A DNA stretch of 64,000 bases from Candidatus Nanopelagicales bacterium (GTDB lineage Bacteria; Actinomycetota; Actinomycetes; S36-B12), in NCBI GenBank assembly GCA_018401415.1, contig JAGYKV010000017.1:62001-126000 (forward strand), read 5' to 3'. Under the pieces are notes generated by a model. The model was not told where the DNA came from. It worked only from the letters and a program-made list of their open reading frames with translations, and ran no database searches. How positions within the stretch are numbered: the stretch's first letter is position 1; each line of letters opens with the position of its first letter. A program made the translations under genes and the position numbers. Of the stretch, positions 26,139-35,850 are shown piece by piece.

Positions 26139-29100
26139 GTGACCTTCCCCGAGTCCGGCGATCAACACGAGCCGATTGAGGATCTAGAGCTAGATCCCAC
26201 TGCCACAGATATTCCGGTGGAGTGGTTCTTCGATGAACCGGATGGTCAAGATGACCCGATCCGAATTACCCGCCCGCACTTTGTCACCGCGGTCCTGGTC
26301 AGCCACGAAGGTGCGATCTGGTTGCCGGCGGTTCTCACCACGATCGCTCGATCCACTCGCTCCCCGGAAGTCATTGTCGGAATTGACACCGCGTCCACCG
26401 ATAACTCCGCCGATATTCTGACCGAGTCGCTGGGCTCAGATCGAGTGATCACCCTGGCAAATAATCCCGGTTTTGGAGCCGCCGTTGGAAGCGCACTGGG
26501 CCGCACACCACGACCTGATTTCACCATGGGGGACATCAATCCGGGGAGTCATCCATCGGATAGCGTGGAGTGGATCTGGCTCCTGCATGACGACTCTGCA
26601 CCCGATCCGCACTGCCTTGAACGCCTACTGGAAGCAGCCGACGACAACCCCTCGGCGGCCATTTTCGGCCCGAAAATTTTAGGGTGGCACGATCGCAGGT
26701 TGCTTCTCGAGGTTGGTGTCGCAATCACCGCCGATGGCAGACGCGTGACCGGTCTTGAACGCAGGGAACATGATCAGGGTCAACACGATGGCACCCGCGA
26801 TGTTCTCGCCGTGAGTTCGGCCGGCATGTTGATTCGCCGCGATGTGTGGGATGCCTTGGGCGGGTTTGACCCCGAGTTACCACTTTTCCGCGACGATCTG
26901 GATTTTTGTTGGCGGGCACACCGCATGGGCGAGCGCGTACTCATTGCGCCCGAAGCTCAAATGCATCACCGTGAGGCTTCCGCACATGGTCGGCGCACCA
27001 CAACTGGAACAACTGATCTTCTGGTGTTGGATCGTGAGGCTGCGGTTCACGTTCTATTAGCGCATTCCTCGGGGATACCAGGATTCTTTCTGGGGTTGCG
27101 ATTGTTTTTCGGAAGTGCGGTCAAGGCCGTGGTGTACGCCATTGGAAAAGACCTCGCTGCGGCTCGCGGTGAAATAAAGGCGGTATTCCATGTCCTCACT
27201 CATCCGGGGAAAATAAAGAGTTCGCGCGCACTGATTGACAAAAACGCAACAGAACCTGCATCGGTTGTTAACCACCTTCGACCAAGTACATTCGAACAAC
27301 TCCGGGCAATGTTGGAGGCGGCAACCGGTTTAGCAACAACAAGCAACACGTCTACACCCACATTGAGTGCACTGGATTCCGGACCGGTTGACGACGATGC
27401 CGCATTCCTCGATCAATCATCGGGTGGCTTTATCTCACGTGTTATTCGCAAACCGAGCGTGATCACCGTCGTTCTACTGTCCATCATCACTGTGATCGCC
27501 ACGCGCTCACTCTGGTTGGGTGACGGCGTGATTCAAGGTGGCGCGCTTCTCCCGAGCCCATGGGGTGCCTCAGATCTGTGGGCGTTCTACTTTGATGCCT
27601 GGCACAATGTGGGCCCCGGATCAACGGCCGATTCCCCACCGTACCTGGTGGTTATCGCGTTACTGGGCACCCTGTTATTGGGTAAGGCGACCATGGCGGT
27701 GCAGATCGCGCTGCTCCTGGCGATTCCCCTTGCCGGCTGGTCTGCCTACTTCGCATCTCGAGCCATGATCCCGAGCAAAGCGATTCGGCTGTGGGGTGCG
27801 GTGACCTATGCGTTGGTCCCGGCCATGACCGGAGCGCTGGCACAAGGTCGAATCGGCACGGCTGTCACCGCAATCGTGCTGCCCTTTGCCATCAGATCAA
27901 TGTTCCGAACGGGCCAAGCTGGCGCCACCTACCGCCGCGCCGCGGGATCTGCACTATTGCTCGCGGTGGTTCTGGCATTTACCCCTGCCGTGTGGCTGAT
28001 TGGTGTCATTGCGACCGTTACTGCCCTGGTGATTTTCCGTGACACCCTACGCACGAATTATCGGCAGTTCCTCATTGCCGTGATCGGATCATTTCTTGCT
28101 CTCATGCCGTGGAGTTTCGGATTGATCCGCCAGCCGGTGCGTTTTCTCTTAGAGCCCGGTTTGGATGTCTCCAGTTTGACCGACCCCAATATCTCCATGC
28201 TGGATGTGATTTTCTTACACCCCGGCGGGCCGGGCATGACCCCAGTAATCGTCTCCGCCGGAATTGTGCTGGCGGCGTTACTTGCACTCCTGCGTACGGA
28301 TAGGCGCGCGGTCGTTCTCATCTGGTGGGCGTTTGCCGGGATTGCCGCGCTGGTTGCGCTGGTGCAGGTCCTGTTCCTGTTCACCCCACCGGGCCAAACA
28401 ATTGAAATTCGCACCTGGCCCGGCCCGGCGACCCTGGTGATCTCACTCGCGCTGATTGCGGCGGCCGCACTCGGTGCTCAGGGGTTGCGCACCCGATTCG
28501 TGGGACAGAGTTTCAGTGTGGGCCAACCCGCCGCTGTTGTCGCGGTGCTTGGAGCATTTCTGGCACCGGTGTTATCTGCGGTGTGGCTCATTCCCGCCAA
28601 TGACTCCACCCTGTATCGGGGGGATCCCGTTGCAGTCCCAGCATTTGTGGCCGCCGATGCATTAAGCCCGCAGGCACCGCAGAACACTGATTATCAATGA
28701 TTCAAAATCTGGCCGGGTCACGTACACGGTCATCAATGGCGCCGGCCTGACCCTGGGCGACGCAGATGTGCCCCCACCGGCGCAAACCTGGAGGGCCATT
28801 GATCCATATGTTGCCGACATGGCTTCCGGTCGCGGTGGCGAAGAAGTAACCGTCCTCGCCGGTTACGGAATCCGCTATGTCATTTTGGCTCCGGGTTCAT
28901 CACGTGACCTAATTCCCACGCTAGATGCCGAACCAGGTTTGCGTCGACTCTCCAATGCCGACGGTGAAGTCCTGTGGCGAGTCGCCGGCGTTACCTCTCG
29001 AGCACGCATCTTCGACGGTGTCACGGAGTCGCCCGTAGGTGTTGCACAGCCGGCCACCATGGCCACCGATCCCTATCTCGATCAAACACTGCCCGATGGC

Positions 29101-29439
29101 TCGGGGGAGCGCGTCCTGTTCATCGGGGCGAGCGCTGATTCCCGATGGACCGCGGCTGATCTTGATCAGGTGACCACCGAGTCGTACTTGAACTGGTCCT
29201 CCACTTTCACGATCCCGGCGGGCAGCCCACCGGTGGTCGTTGAATTCGATTCGACATCACGCACACTGTGGCTGGTTGGTCAGCTCATTGTGGTTCTGAT
29301 CCTGGTCGTCGTGGCACTGCCCAGTCGTCAACGATTCGACCTCGATGCAGACGCGGAAGCGCTGGCCGCACTCGAAGCGAAATCACTGTCGTTTTCCGAG
29401 GATTACGTAATCGCTTCGCCGGAGGCGCGCACACCATGA
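26139..29439 (+). CDS. large membrane glycosyltransferase (GT2 plus multi-helix domain), frameshifted
   Basis: A protein of about 1100 residues found next to whiB in many actinobacteria. Residues 45-310 are a GT2 domain: VTAVLVSHEGAIWLPAVL, IDTASTDNSADIL, WLLHDDSAPD (nucleotide-sugar site) and RDDLDFCWRAHRMGERVL. From about residue 430 there are about a dozen membrane helices, then an extracytoplasmic part and one last helix. The frame is broken at 28673-28674 (GG): removing one G joins SPQHRRTLIINDSKSGRV and continues to 29439. As read, the first part ends at 28700 and the rest starts no earlier than about 28768. GTG 26139 is the start. It overlaps the DUF5719 gene by 4 bases. Role in the envelope is inferred from the fold; substrates are unknown. 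Confidence 0.82.
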
Positions 29440-30959
29440 CACTTCTTTCCCGCCGTTGGTTTGCGCCCGTTGTGGTCCTTGTTAGTGCAACATTACTCAT
29501 CGGTCTCAGCTTTTTTGCTCAACAGAAGCCGCCAGCCCAATCAGTGGGTGCGGTGACGCGGGAACCCATTGGATCAACGGTGCTGCTGTGTCCGGAACCC
29601 GGTGCCGGCGGTGACCTGGGTGTCCGGGTGACGGCGGCCGTTGTTCCCGGCTTCGCGGGCCAAGATGCACCCGAAGGCTCGGCCGGGTTGGTGACCCTCC
29701 CCGGCAAAGAGTCGGCGCAATCATTGATTCGCGTTCCGGGCGGTCAATCTCAGATTGAAGCATTCGGAACCCGCCTGCCGGCGATCCGCGCATTCGGTGA
29801 GGGATCCCTTGCACCAGGTTTTGTGGCCGATCAATGGGGACGCGATCCCAGCGGTCAGGGTCGTGGCATGGCGAGTACGGCGTGTGCACCGGCGGCATCT
29901 GAATTCTGGTTTGTTGGTGGCGGCGCAATTGCCGGCCGCAAAACCAGGGTGCTGCTCGTGAACCCCGACGACACGGCGGCAAGCGTTGACGTGATAGTCC
30001 ACGGACCAGACGGGGTGATCGATGCACCGGCGGGTCGGGGCTTGATCATCCCCGCTGCCGACCGCCTCACCGTGCAACTCGATGTTTTGGCACCCGGAAT
30101 TAATGCCACCGCGTTCCACGTCATTGCGCGCACCGGTCGCATTGGCGCATCGGTGGACGATGAACAGCGATCAGGTTTAGCGTCCGTGGGCACTGACTGG
30201 ATTCCACAAAGTGCGCTTCCGGCCACCAAGGTTTATGTTCCCGGAATTATCAATGGTCTGGGAGCACGCGTTCTGTCCATTGTTTCTACTTCGGAAAATG
30301 ATGCAAATGTCACCGTCCGCGTGATTTCAGCCGAGGGAACCTATGAACCTGCCGAGCGGAATTCGTTCACGGTCACGGCCGGTGGTGTGGTGACGGTCGA
30401 CATGGCTCCGGCACTTCCACAGACGCCTGACGGAACCCTGCCGTCCACCCTCGAGTTGACTTCAGATCAGCCCATTGTTGTGGGAATGCGACAATTTTTC
30501 GGTGGCAAGCGGGTACAGGATGAAACATCATTCAGTGCCGGTGCCCAGCCACTCACCGGACCCGCAGCCGTGTCAGGACTGCCGGTTCGCCCCGCAACCG
30601 ATATTCGCCTCTACCTGACCGCCCCCGAAACAGATGTTGAGGTCGATGTTGTTGTGTTGCCATTCGAAGGCGGCAAAGCTGCGGCAACCCCGACTTCACC
30701 GCGCCGAATTTCTGTTGATGCTGGAACCGTGAAGAACATCAAATTGGAGGCACCTGCAGGTGTTGATTGGTTCACCGCCGTGGTCACCCCGGTTGAAGGA
30801 TCCGGTCCCGTCCTCGCAGCTCATCGGGTCCGGGAGAAATCGCGATTCGGCGATTTAGTAACCGGCTATCCGTGGAATCCACTGCGCGTTGAAGTCTTGG
30901 TGCCCACGGCGAATCAGAATGCGGGTGTTGCCATGCGGCGTGCCGCCAACGCTTCCTGA
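29436..30959 (+). CDS. DUF5719 family exported protein
   Basis: A 507-residue protein with one N-terminal membrane anchor (FAPVVVLVSATLLIGLSFFA) and a long extracytoplasmic part made of repeated beta-sandwich-like segments (RVLLVNPDDTAASVDVIVHG, RVLSIVSTSENDANVTVRVI). There is no catalytic motif I can see. Length, anchor and position, directly after the large glycosyltransferase and before DUF3499, match the DUF5719 family of actinobacteria. ATG 29436 overlaps the previous stop (ATGA), so it is probably translated with and may work alongside that glycosyltransferase at the cell surface. Function unknown. Confidence 0.8.
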   Translation: MTLLSRRWFAPVVVLVSATLLIGLSFFAQQKPPAQSVGAVTREPIGSTVLLCPEPGAGGDLGVRVTAAVVPGFAGQDAPEGSAGLVTLPGKESAQSLIRVPGGQSQIEAFGTRLPAIRAFGEGSLAPGFVADQWGRDPSGQGRGMASTACAPAASEFWFVGGGAIAGRKTRVLLVNPDDTAASVDVIVHGPDGVIDAPAGRGLIIPAADRLTVQLDVLAPGINATAFHVIARTGRIGASVDDEQRSGLASVGTDWIPQSALPATKVYVPGIINGLGARVLSIVSTSENDANVTVRVISAEGTYEPAERNSFTVTAGGVVTVDMAPALPQTPDGTLPSTLELTSDQPIVVGMRQFFGGKRVQDETSFSAGAQPLTGPAAVSGLPVRPATDIRLYLTAPETDVEVDVVVLPFEGGKAAATPTSPRRISVDAGTVKNIKLEAPAGVDWFTAVVTPVEGSGPVLAAHRVREKSRFGDLVTGYPWNPLRVEVLVPTANQNAGVAMRRAANAS

Positions 30960-30983
30960 CTTCTCCACACTAGCGTTGCGGGG

Positions 30984-31367
30984 GTGAGTCGTCGCCGTTG
31001 CTCCAAGCCCTCGTGCAGTCTTCCCGCTGCCTCCACTTTGACGTACGTGTACGCCGATTCCACCGCCGTTCTTGGTCCGCTGGCCACTTACGCTGAGCCA
31101 CACTGCTATGACCTGTGCCAGATGCACAGCGAACGCATGACCGCACCCCGCGGTTGGGAAATCGTTCGGATCTCACCCGATCCGGAAGCACTCAAGCCAT
31201 CAAGCGATGACCTCGAGGCACTTGCCAATGCCGTGCGCGAGGCCGCCCGCCCCCGATACATCCAAGATCAGCCGGCTGAGAATCTGCCGGTCGATGTCAC
31301 CGAGGGTGCTCGTCGGGGCCATCTTCGGATTTTGCACACCACGCTCGGCGATTCCCACTCTGATTAA
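30984..31367 (+). CDS. DUF3499 family protein
   Basis: A 127-residue cytoplasmic protein. The N-terminus has paired cysteines (RRCSKPSC) and a second Cys/His group (HCYDLCQMHSERM), suggesting a small zinc ribbon, then the conserved APRGWEIVR and an acidic to basic helical tail. The family is actinobacterial and of unknown function; it is almost always found just before the phosphomannomutase gene, as here. GTG 30984 follows the DUF5719 gene by 24 bases. A 17-bp tandem repeat begins exactly at its stop codon. Confidence 0.85.
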   Translation: MSRRRCSKPSCSLPAASTLTYVYADSTAVLGPLATYAEPHCYDLCQMHSERMTAPRGWEIVRISPDPEALKPSSDDLEALANAVREAARPRYIQDQPAENLPVDVTEGARRGHLRILHTTLGDSHSD

Positions 31368-31414
31368 TCGCGTTACATGAATAATCGCGATACATGATTA
31401 ATCGCGTCACCCAC
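31365..31414 (+). repeat. 17-bp tandem repeat starting at a stop codon, three copies
   Basis: TAATCGCG begins copies at 31365, 31382 and 31399; the first two copies share TAATCGCGWTACATGAW. The first TAA is the stop of the DUF3499 gene. Steps of 17 bases place TAA in all three reading frames. Confidence 0.93.
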
Positions 31415-31442
31415 CCCATGGCCTAACCGATACCCTGTGGCC

Positions 31443-33131
31443 GTGACCGATTCCTCTCCGACCGATTCCTCTCCGACCGATTCCTCTCCGACCGATCTCG
31501 CCAACATCATCAAGGCCTATGACGTCCGCGGTACCTACCCGGACCAAATCAATGAGGATCTGGCACACGCGGTGGGGGTTGCCTTCGTCAAGGTGCTGGG
31601 CATCTCGGCGGCCGATGGCGGACCGGGTGCCGTTGTCGTGGGTCACGATATGCGTCCATCAGGCCCGGATTTAGTAGCGTCCTTCGCTGAGGGCGTCCGC
31701 GAAATGGGATGCCATGTCATTGAGATCGGCTTGGCCAGCACAGATGCCCTCTATTTCGCCTCCGGCCATCTGGGTCTGCCGGGTGCCATGTTCACCGCCA
31801 GCCACAATCCGGCGCAATACAACGGCATCAAGTTGTGTCGGGTGGGTGCGGCACCCGTTGGTCAAGATTCCGGGTTGCGGGAGATCACCGAGTTGATTCG
31901 CTCTGGTTACTCCGCACCCGAGGGTCCCATCGGAAATATTTCGCATCAGGACCTGTTACCCGAATATGCAAAGTATTTGCGCGAACTCGTACCGGTTGAA
32001 AATGGGCGTCACCTCAAGGTCGTTGTTGACGCAGGCAATGGCATGGGGGGCTACACGGTGCCCGCGGTACTAGAAGGTGCAGCAGGTCTCCCCGAGTTGC
32101 CGCTCAACGTCATCCCGATGTACTTCGAGCTCGATGGCACCTTCCCCAACCATGAAGCCAATCCCATTGAGCCGGCGAACCTCGTTGATCTCCAAAACAA
32201 GGTACGGGAAACCGGTGCGGATTTAGGGCTGGCCTTCGACGGCGACGCTGACCGGTGTTTTGTGGTCGATGAAAAAGGAAATCCGGTTTCTCCTTCAGCG
32301 ATCACCGCACTCATTGCAATCCGCGAACTTGCCCGACATCCGGGTAGCAGCATCATTCACAACCTCATTACCTCTCGCACGGTTCCCGAAGTTGTGGCCG
32401 AGAATGGTGGTGTGGCGGTGCGCACCCGTGTCGGCCATTCCTTCATCAAGGCGACCATGGCCGAGACCAACGCGGTGTTCGGTGGTGAGCACTCCGGCCA
32501 CTTCTACTTCCGCGACTTTTGGCGAGCAGATTCGGGCATGCTCGCGGCACTTCATTGCATTGCAGCTCTCGGGGAAACTCCGGAGGGCACGCCATTTTCC
32601 AGCCTGATGACTCCATTTGATCGATACGCGGCAAGTGGTGAGATCAACACCGTTGTCGTTGATCAAGTCGCTGCCATGGATCACATCAAGTCGGCGTATT
32701 CAACGCGCACTGATGTTGGTCCCATTATTTTTGATGACCTAGATGGTCTCAGCGTCGATTCGGATACCTGGTGGTTCAATGTGCGTCCCAGCAACACCGA
32801 ACCGTTGCTGCGACTCAACGTGGAGGCGAAGGACCCAGTGCTGATGGCAAATCTGCGCGACCATGTGCTGTCTCTCATGAAGGATTCGACACCAACTGCG
32901 ACACCAACTGCGACACCAAAATCCGCTTCCTCTAGCTCGCCGGCCCCTGCGGGCATCGCTCCGGAATTGTGGGCCGTGTTGGCCTGCCCATGCCCCGCTC
33001 ACGGTGCTCTGCGTGCCAGCGCCGAGCCCGATCGCATTGAATGCACTGTCTGCGGAATGCGGTTCCCCATCCTCGATGGCATTCCGATCATGTTGATGGA
33101 TTCCGCTGAACCTGCACCTTCGAGTTCCTAG
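31443..33131 (+). CDS. manB: phosphomannomutase/phosphoglucomutase fused to a Trm112-like domain
   Basis: The main part (residues 15-475) interconverts mannose-6-phosphate and mannose-1-phosphate. TASHNPAQYNGIKLC holds the phosphoserine, FDGDADRCFVVDE the Mg site, GGEHSGHFYFRDF the sugar loop and RPSNTEPLLRLNVEA the phosphate site. After a low-complexity linker (STPTATPTATPKSASSSS) the last 60 residues read LACPCPAHGAL, then ECTVCGMRFPILDGIPIML. This is a UPF0434/Trm112-type zinc domain, which in related bacteria is a separate small gene at this position. The N-terminus repeats TDSSP three times, and GTG 31437, GTG 31443 or a later start are possible. It feeds ManC upstream and shares its substrate with ManA downstream. 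Confidence 0.92.
   Translation: MTDSSPTDSSPTDSSPTDLANIIKAYDVRGTYPDQINEDLAHAVGVAFVKVLGISAADGGPGAVVVGHDMRPSGPDLVASFAEGVREMGCHVIEIGLASTDALYFASGHLGLPGAMFTASHNPAQYNGIKLCRVGAAPVGQDSGLREITELIRSGYSAPEGPIGNISHQDLLPEYAKYLRELVPVENGRHLKVVVDAGNGMGGYTVPAVLEGAAGLPELPLNVIPMYFELDGTFPNHEANPIEPANLVDLQNKVRETGADLGLAFDGDADRCFVVDEKGNPVSPSAITALIAIRELARHPGSSIIHNLITSRTVPEVVAENGGVAVRTRVGHSFIKATMAETNAVFGGEHSGHFYFRDFWRADSGMLAALHCIAALGETPEGTPFSSLMTPFDRYAASGEINTVVVDQVAAMDHIKSAYSTRTDVGPIIFDDLDGLSVDSDTWWFNVRPSNTEPLLRLNVEAKDPVLMANLRDHVLSLMKDSTPTATPTATPKSASSSSPAPAGIAPELWAVLACPCPAHGALRASAEPDRIECTVCGMRFPILDGIPIMLMDSAEPAPSSS
31446..31490 (+). repeat. 15-bp in-frame tandem repeat at the manB start
   Basis: Three exact copies of ACCGATTCCTCTCCG code for TDSSP repeats directly after the start codon. 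It is one of several recent-looking in-frame duplications in the window. Confidence 0.95.
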
Positions 33132-33148
33132 TTAGATCGAGGGAAATC

Positions 33149-34300
33149 GTGTACGTAATTTCCGGAGCGCTCAAAAATTATGAGTGGGGGACATCCGACG
33201 GCTTGCGCCCTTGGACCGACGGTCCGGCGCCCCTCGCTGAATTGTGGTTTGGGGTGCATCCCAGCGGTCCGTCGCCTGTTGTTCCCATGGGTGAGGATTT
33301 CGCACTTTTTAACTCATCTGCATCCGACCCATCAACTTCCGAAACCTTGTTGCTCAACTCGATTCTCACGCGCGCAGAGGTCCCGATATTGGTCAAGCTA
33401 CTTTCAGCCGCCAAGCCACTCTCGGTCCAGGTACATCCGTCCGCAGAATTCGCCCATCGCGGATATCACGACATCAATGCCCAATCAGATCCCGAAAATC
33501 TGCCATTCGCCGATGAGTTTGAAAAAATCGAACTTCTGCATGCACTCACCGAGTTTGAAGCATTCGTCGGCTGGCGTGATTTCACGCAGGTGCAAGCCAT
33601 GTTCGCTTCGCTCTCGGCACTCACCAGCGTTGACTTCTTCCCCACCCATACAACTCAATCAGAAGCATTCGCGCACCTTGTTCATCATGCCCCCCATATT
33701 GCACAGCTTTCCACCGTTATTGCTGCAATCCCGCGTGCACTCGCGAATCTCGACGCGCAATCACTCTCCGCGCATTCAATCGACGCGTATGCCACGGTCA
33801 TCGCCGAGTACCCACACGATCCCGGTTGCCTGCTCACCCTATTTCTCGATGTAATCCACCTCGAGCCAGGTGAATCCATTTTCGTTCCAGCAGGTGTCCC
33901 GCACAGTTACATCCGCGGCACTGGCATCGAGGTCATGACTTCGTCAGATAACGTGCTGCGACTCGGCCTCACACCCAAGCCGGTGTTCGCTGATTTGGCA
34001 CTGGAGGCATTGCGGTTCACGCCCAGTGAATCAAAGGAACCATTTACCGTTCGCACAACCCATGATTCATTGTCCGCTGAAAGTGGGCACTACCGCTTGA
34101 TCGTGGCACTGGAATCCCAAACCACCGTGCAGTTAGCGGCTTCTTTTTCGGAATCAGATTCCTCCGCTGTTTCATCGGTAATAATTAAACCCGGGCAAGC
34201 GGCAGTAATCACGGCACCGGAACCCTCGGTGACCGTTTCAACAACGGGTACTGCCGCCGTCGTCACGGTAAATAATCTCGCGCTGCCGCCACAAAGTTAA
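33149..34300 (+). CDS. manA: mannose-6-phosphate isomerase, class I
   Basis: This zinc enzyme converts fructose-6-phosphate and mannose-6-phosphate, supplying ManB. The 383-residue chain has ALKNYEWGTSDGL at the N-terminus, LSVQVHPSAEFAHRGY with the first zinc ligands (about residues 92-107), FVPAGVPHSYIRGTGIEVM with another, and SSDNVLRLGLTPKPV, the class I signature near the active-site Arg. GTG 33149 follows a GAGGG ribosome site, 17 bases after manB, so the two form an operon. The C-terminal 80 residues are a beta-rich cupin-like half without ligands, as usual. Confidence 0.95.
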   Translation: MYVISGALKNYEWGTSDGLRPWTDGPAPLAELWFGVHPSGPSPVVPMGEDFALFNSSASDPSTSETLLLNSILTRAEVPILVKLLSAAKPLSVQVHPSAEFAHRGYHDINAQSDPENLPFADEFEKIELLHALTEFEAFVGWRDFTQVQAMFASLSALTSVDFFPTHTTQSEAFAHLVHHAPHIAQLSTVIAAIPRALANLDAQSLSAHSIDAYATVIAEYPHDPGCLLTLFLDVIHLEPGESIFVPAGVPHSYIRGTGIEVMTSSDNVLRLGLTPKPVFADLALEALRFTPSESKEPFTVRTTHDSLSAESGHYRLIVALESQTTVQLAASFSESDSSAVSSVIIKPGQAAVITAPEPSVTVSTTGTAAVVTVNNLALPPQS

Positions 34301-34422
34301 CAGGAGTCACACATTGCTCACGCGTCACAGGTAGTGATCAAATGTCAGACCCCCGGTATTAGATATTGACATGTTCAGGAAGTCGGTGCGAGAAGCACGA
34401 AGCAGAAGCACGCGAGGCAATT

Positions 34423-35850
34423 GTGATTGCTGACCCCGCGTTACTTGAGCAATTGCGCGACCGAGAGATCAAGCGCAATCGACTGTATCTTGAGCAAGCT
34501 TGTATCCTGCGCGAGATCGCGGGCCCCCAGCGCATCACTCAGAGTGTCCATGTTGAATCCGATTCATCCTTTCAGTCATCGTCACCAGCATCACGTACCG
34601 TCACTATCGACGATGGAATCCGGGAACAAGTCGCGGTGCACCTTCGGTGGTCATTCACCGAGAGTCAACGGCGCATTGACCATGCTCGCTTGTTGTATGG
34701 CCCACTCACAGAAACCGCCCAAGCACTGCACACCGGCAAAATTTCAGTGGATCATGCAACGGTTGTGTGCAATGCCGCTGCCAAACATTCGCTCGCATGG
34801 CAACCAGATGCTGATGACCAACAGCAATTCATTGCCGACTGCGCCAAATTACAAAATCAAGTGCTGCCGATTGCAGCACAAGGCACAGTCTCGCGAACAA
34901 AAACCGTCGCGGACAAAGTCCTGGAAAGAATTGATTCCGAGGGCCAACGCGAACGCCGCCGTTCGCAGCGACTCCTCCATGACATTGCGGTCATCGACGA
35001 AGGCGATGGTCGAGCATTACTGCTTGCCCGCATGGGGTTACTCGAGGCACATGCCTGTGCCGCGGCGATCCGCGCGCATGCGAGTACGGAAAAATTCAGT
35101 GATCTGACCGATGCTCACGGAGATGCTCTAACGGCAGGGCAAACTCGCATTGCGGCGCTCATTGATCTTCTGGTCAATTCTCGGAGTGCGGGGGAAGGAG
35201 TCGGTATTGGCTCCGGAGCAGGTCTTAAGGCTCAGATCGATCTCGTTATTGACCTGAAAACACTATTAGGTCTCCAGGAAGCCATGGGCAGCTGCGCTGA
35301 AGGAAATCGCACCCCATTTCCCGTCGCCGGATCGGATATCCGTGATTTTCTGTCGGCGGTTGAATGTGACGTCACCCTCCGGCGGTTGGTCACCGATCCA
35401 CTGCGCGGCCATCTGATCGATCTGGGTCGAACCCGGTATACCCCCGGTGCGGAACTTCGCCGGCTCATTCATGCCCGCGACATCACCTGCAGGTTCCCCG
35501 GGTGCACCAGGAGCGCCAAAGGTGGCGAAATCGACCATGCCCGTGAGTGGAACCGAGGCGGCGAAACCTCGGCAGCCAACCTGGGCGCCTTATGCACCCG
35601 TCACCATCAACTCAAAACCCACGGGGGCTGGAGCATCGTGGAAAGCCGAGCTGACGGGTCCTGCACCTGGCAAGCTCCCCATGGAGGCACCTATCAGGTA
35701 GCGCCACGCTGCCAGGCCCCCGATCCGCCGCCACTCGATCCGCCATCACTCGATCCGCCACCACTCGATCCGCCACCACTCGATCCGCCACCACTCGATC
35801 CGCCACCACTCGATCCGCCCGCACCAGACAATTCGGACCCGCCCTTCTAA
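34423..35850 (+). CDS. DUF222 / HNH endonuclease domain protein with PPLD repeats
   Basis: A member of the actinobacterial 13E12-repeat group. A helical DUF222 domain (about residues 40-330) precedes a C-terminal HNH domain: ARDITCRFPGCTRSAKGGEI, DHAREWNRGGETSAANLGAL, then CTRHHQLKTHGGWSI, with the Cys pair and the H-N-H residues intact. The last 50 residues are PPLD repeats coded by 15-bp tandem units. The start is uncertain. GTG 34423 has a GAGG site 6 bases upstream; TTG 34366 extends it. A frameshift near the start cannot be ruled out, because ATG 34371 in another frame also gives a plausible basic N-terminus. The natural substrate of these proteins is not known. It interrupts the otherwise metabolic manA-ahcY neighbourhood. 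Confidence 0.85.
   Translation: MIADPALLEQLRDREIKRNRLYLEQACILREIAGPQRITQSVHVESDSSFQSSSPASRTVTIDDGIREQVAVHLRWSFTESQRRIDHARLLYGPLTETAQALHTGKISVDHATVVCNAAAKHSLAWQPDADDQQQFIADCAKLQNQVLPIAAQGTVSRTKTVADKVLERIDSEGQRERRRSQRLLHDIAVIDEGDGRALLLARMGLLEAHACAAAIRAHASTEKFSDLTDAHGDALTAGQTRIAALIDLLVNSRSAGEGVGIGSGAGLKAQIDLVIDLKTLLGLQEAMGSCAEGNRTPFPVAGSDIRDFLSAVECDVTLRRLVTDPLRGHLIDLGRTRYTPGAELRRLIHARDITCRFPGCTRSAKGGEIDHAREWNRGGETSAANLGALCTRHHQLKTHGGWSIVESRADGSCTWQAPHGGTYQVAPRCQAPDPPPLDPPSLDPPPLDPPPLDPPPLDPPPLDPPAPDNSDPPF
35722..35826 (+). repeat. 15-bp in-frame tandem repeat coding DPPPL
   Basis: Six near-identical units (GATCCGCCACCACTC) and a degenerate seventh code the proline-rich tail of the HNH protein. 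The central four copies are identical, which suggests recent expansion; copy number may vary between strains. Confidence 0.95.

Noticed and set aside
1867..28674. Phase variation of glycan genes by homopolymer slippage
   Set aside because: The runs at the frameshift sites are only 2-4 bases, too short for typical slippage switches, and one break is not in a run at all.
35722..35826. Another repeat block considered as CRISPR or a REP element
   Set aside because: It is an in-frame 15-bp tandem repeat coding a proline-rich tail.
34366..35850. Homing endonuclease or intron
   Set aside because: The HNH domain is attached to DUF222 in a free-standing gene; no intron or intein boundaries are visible.
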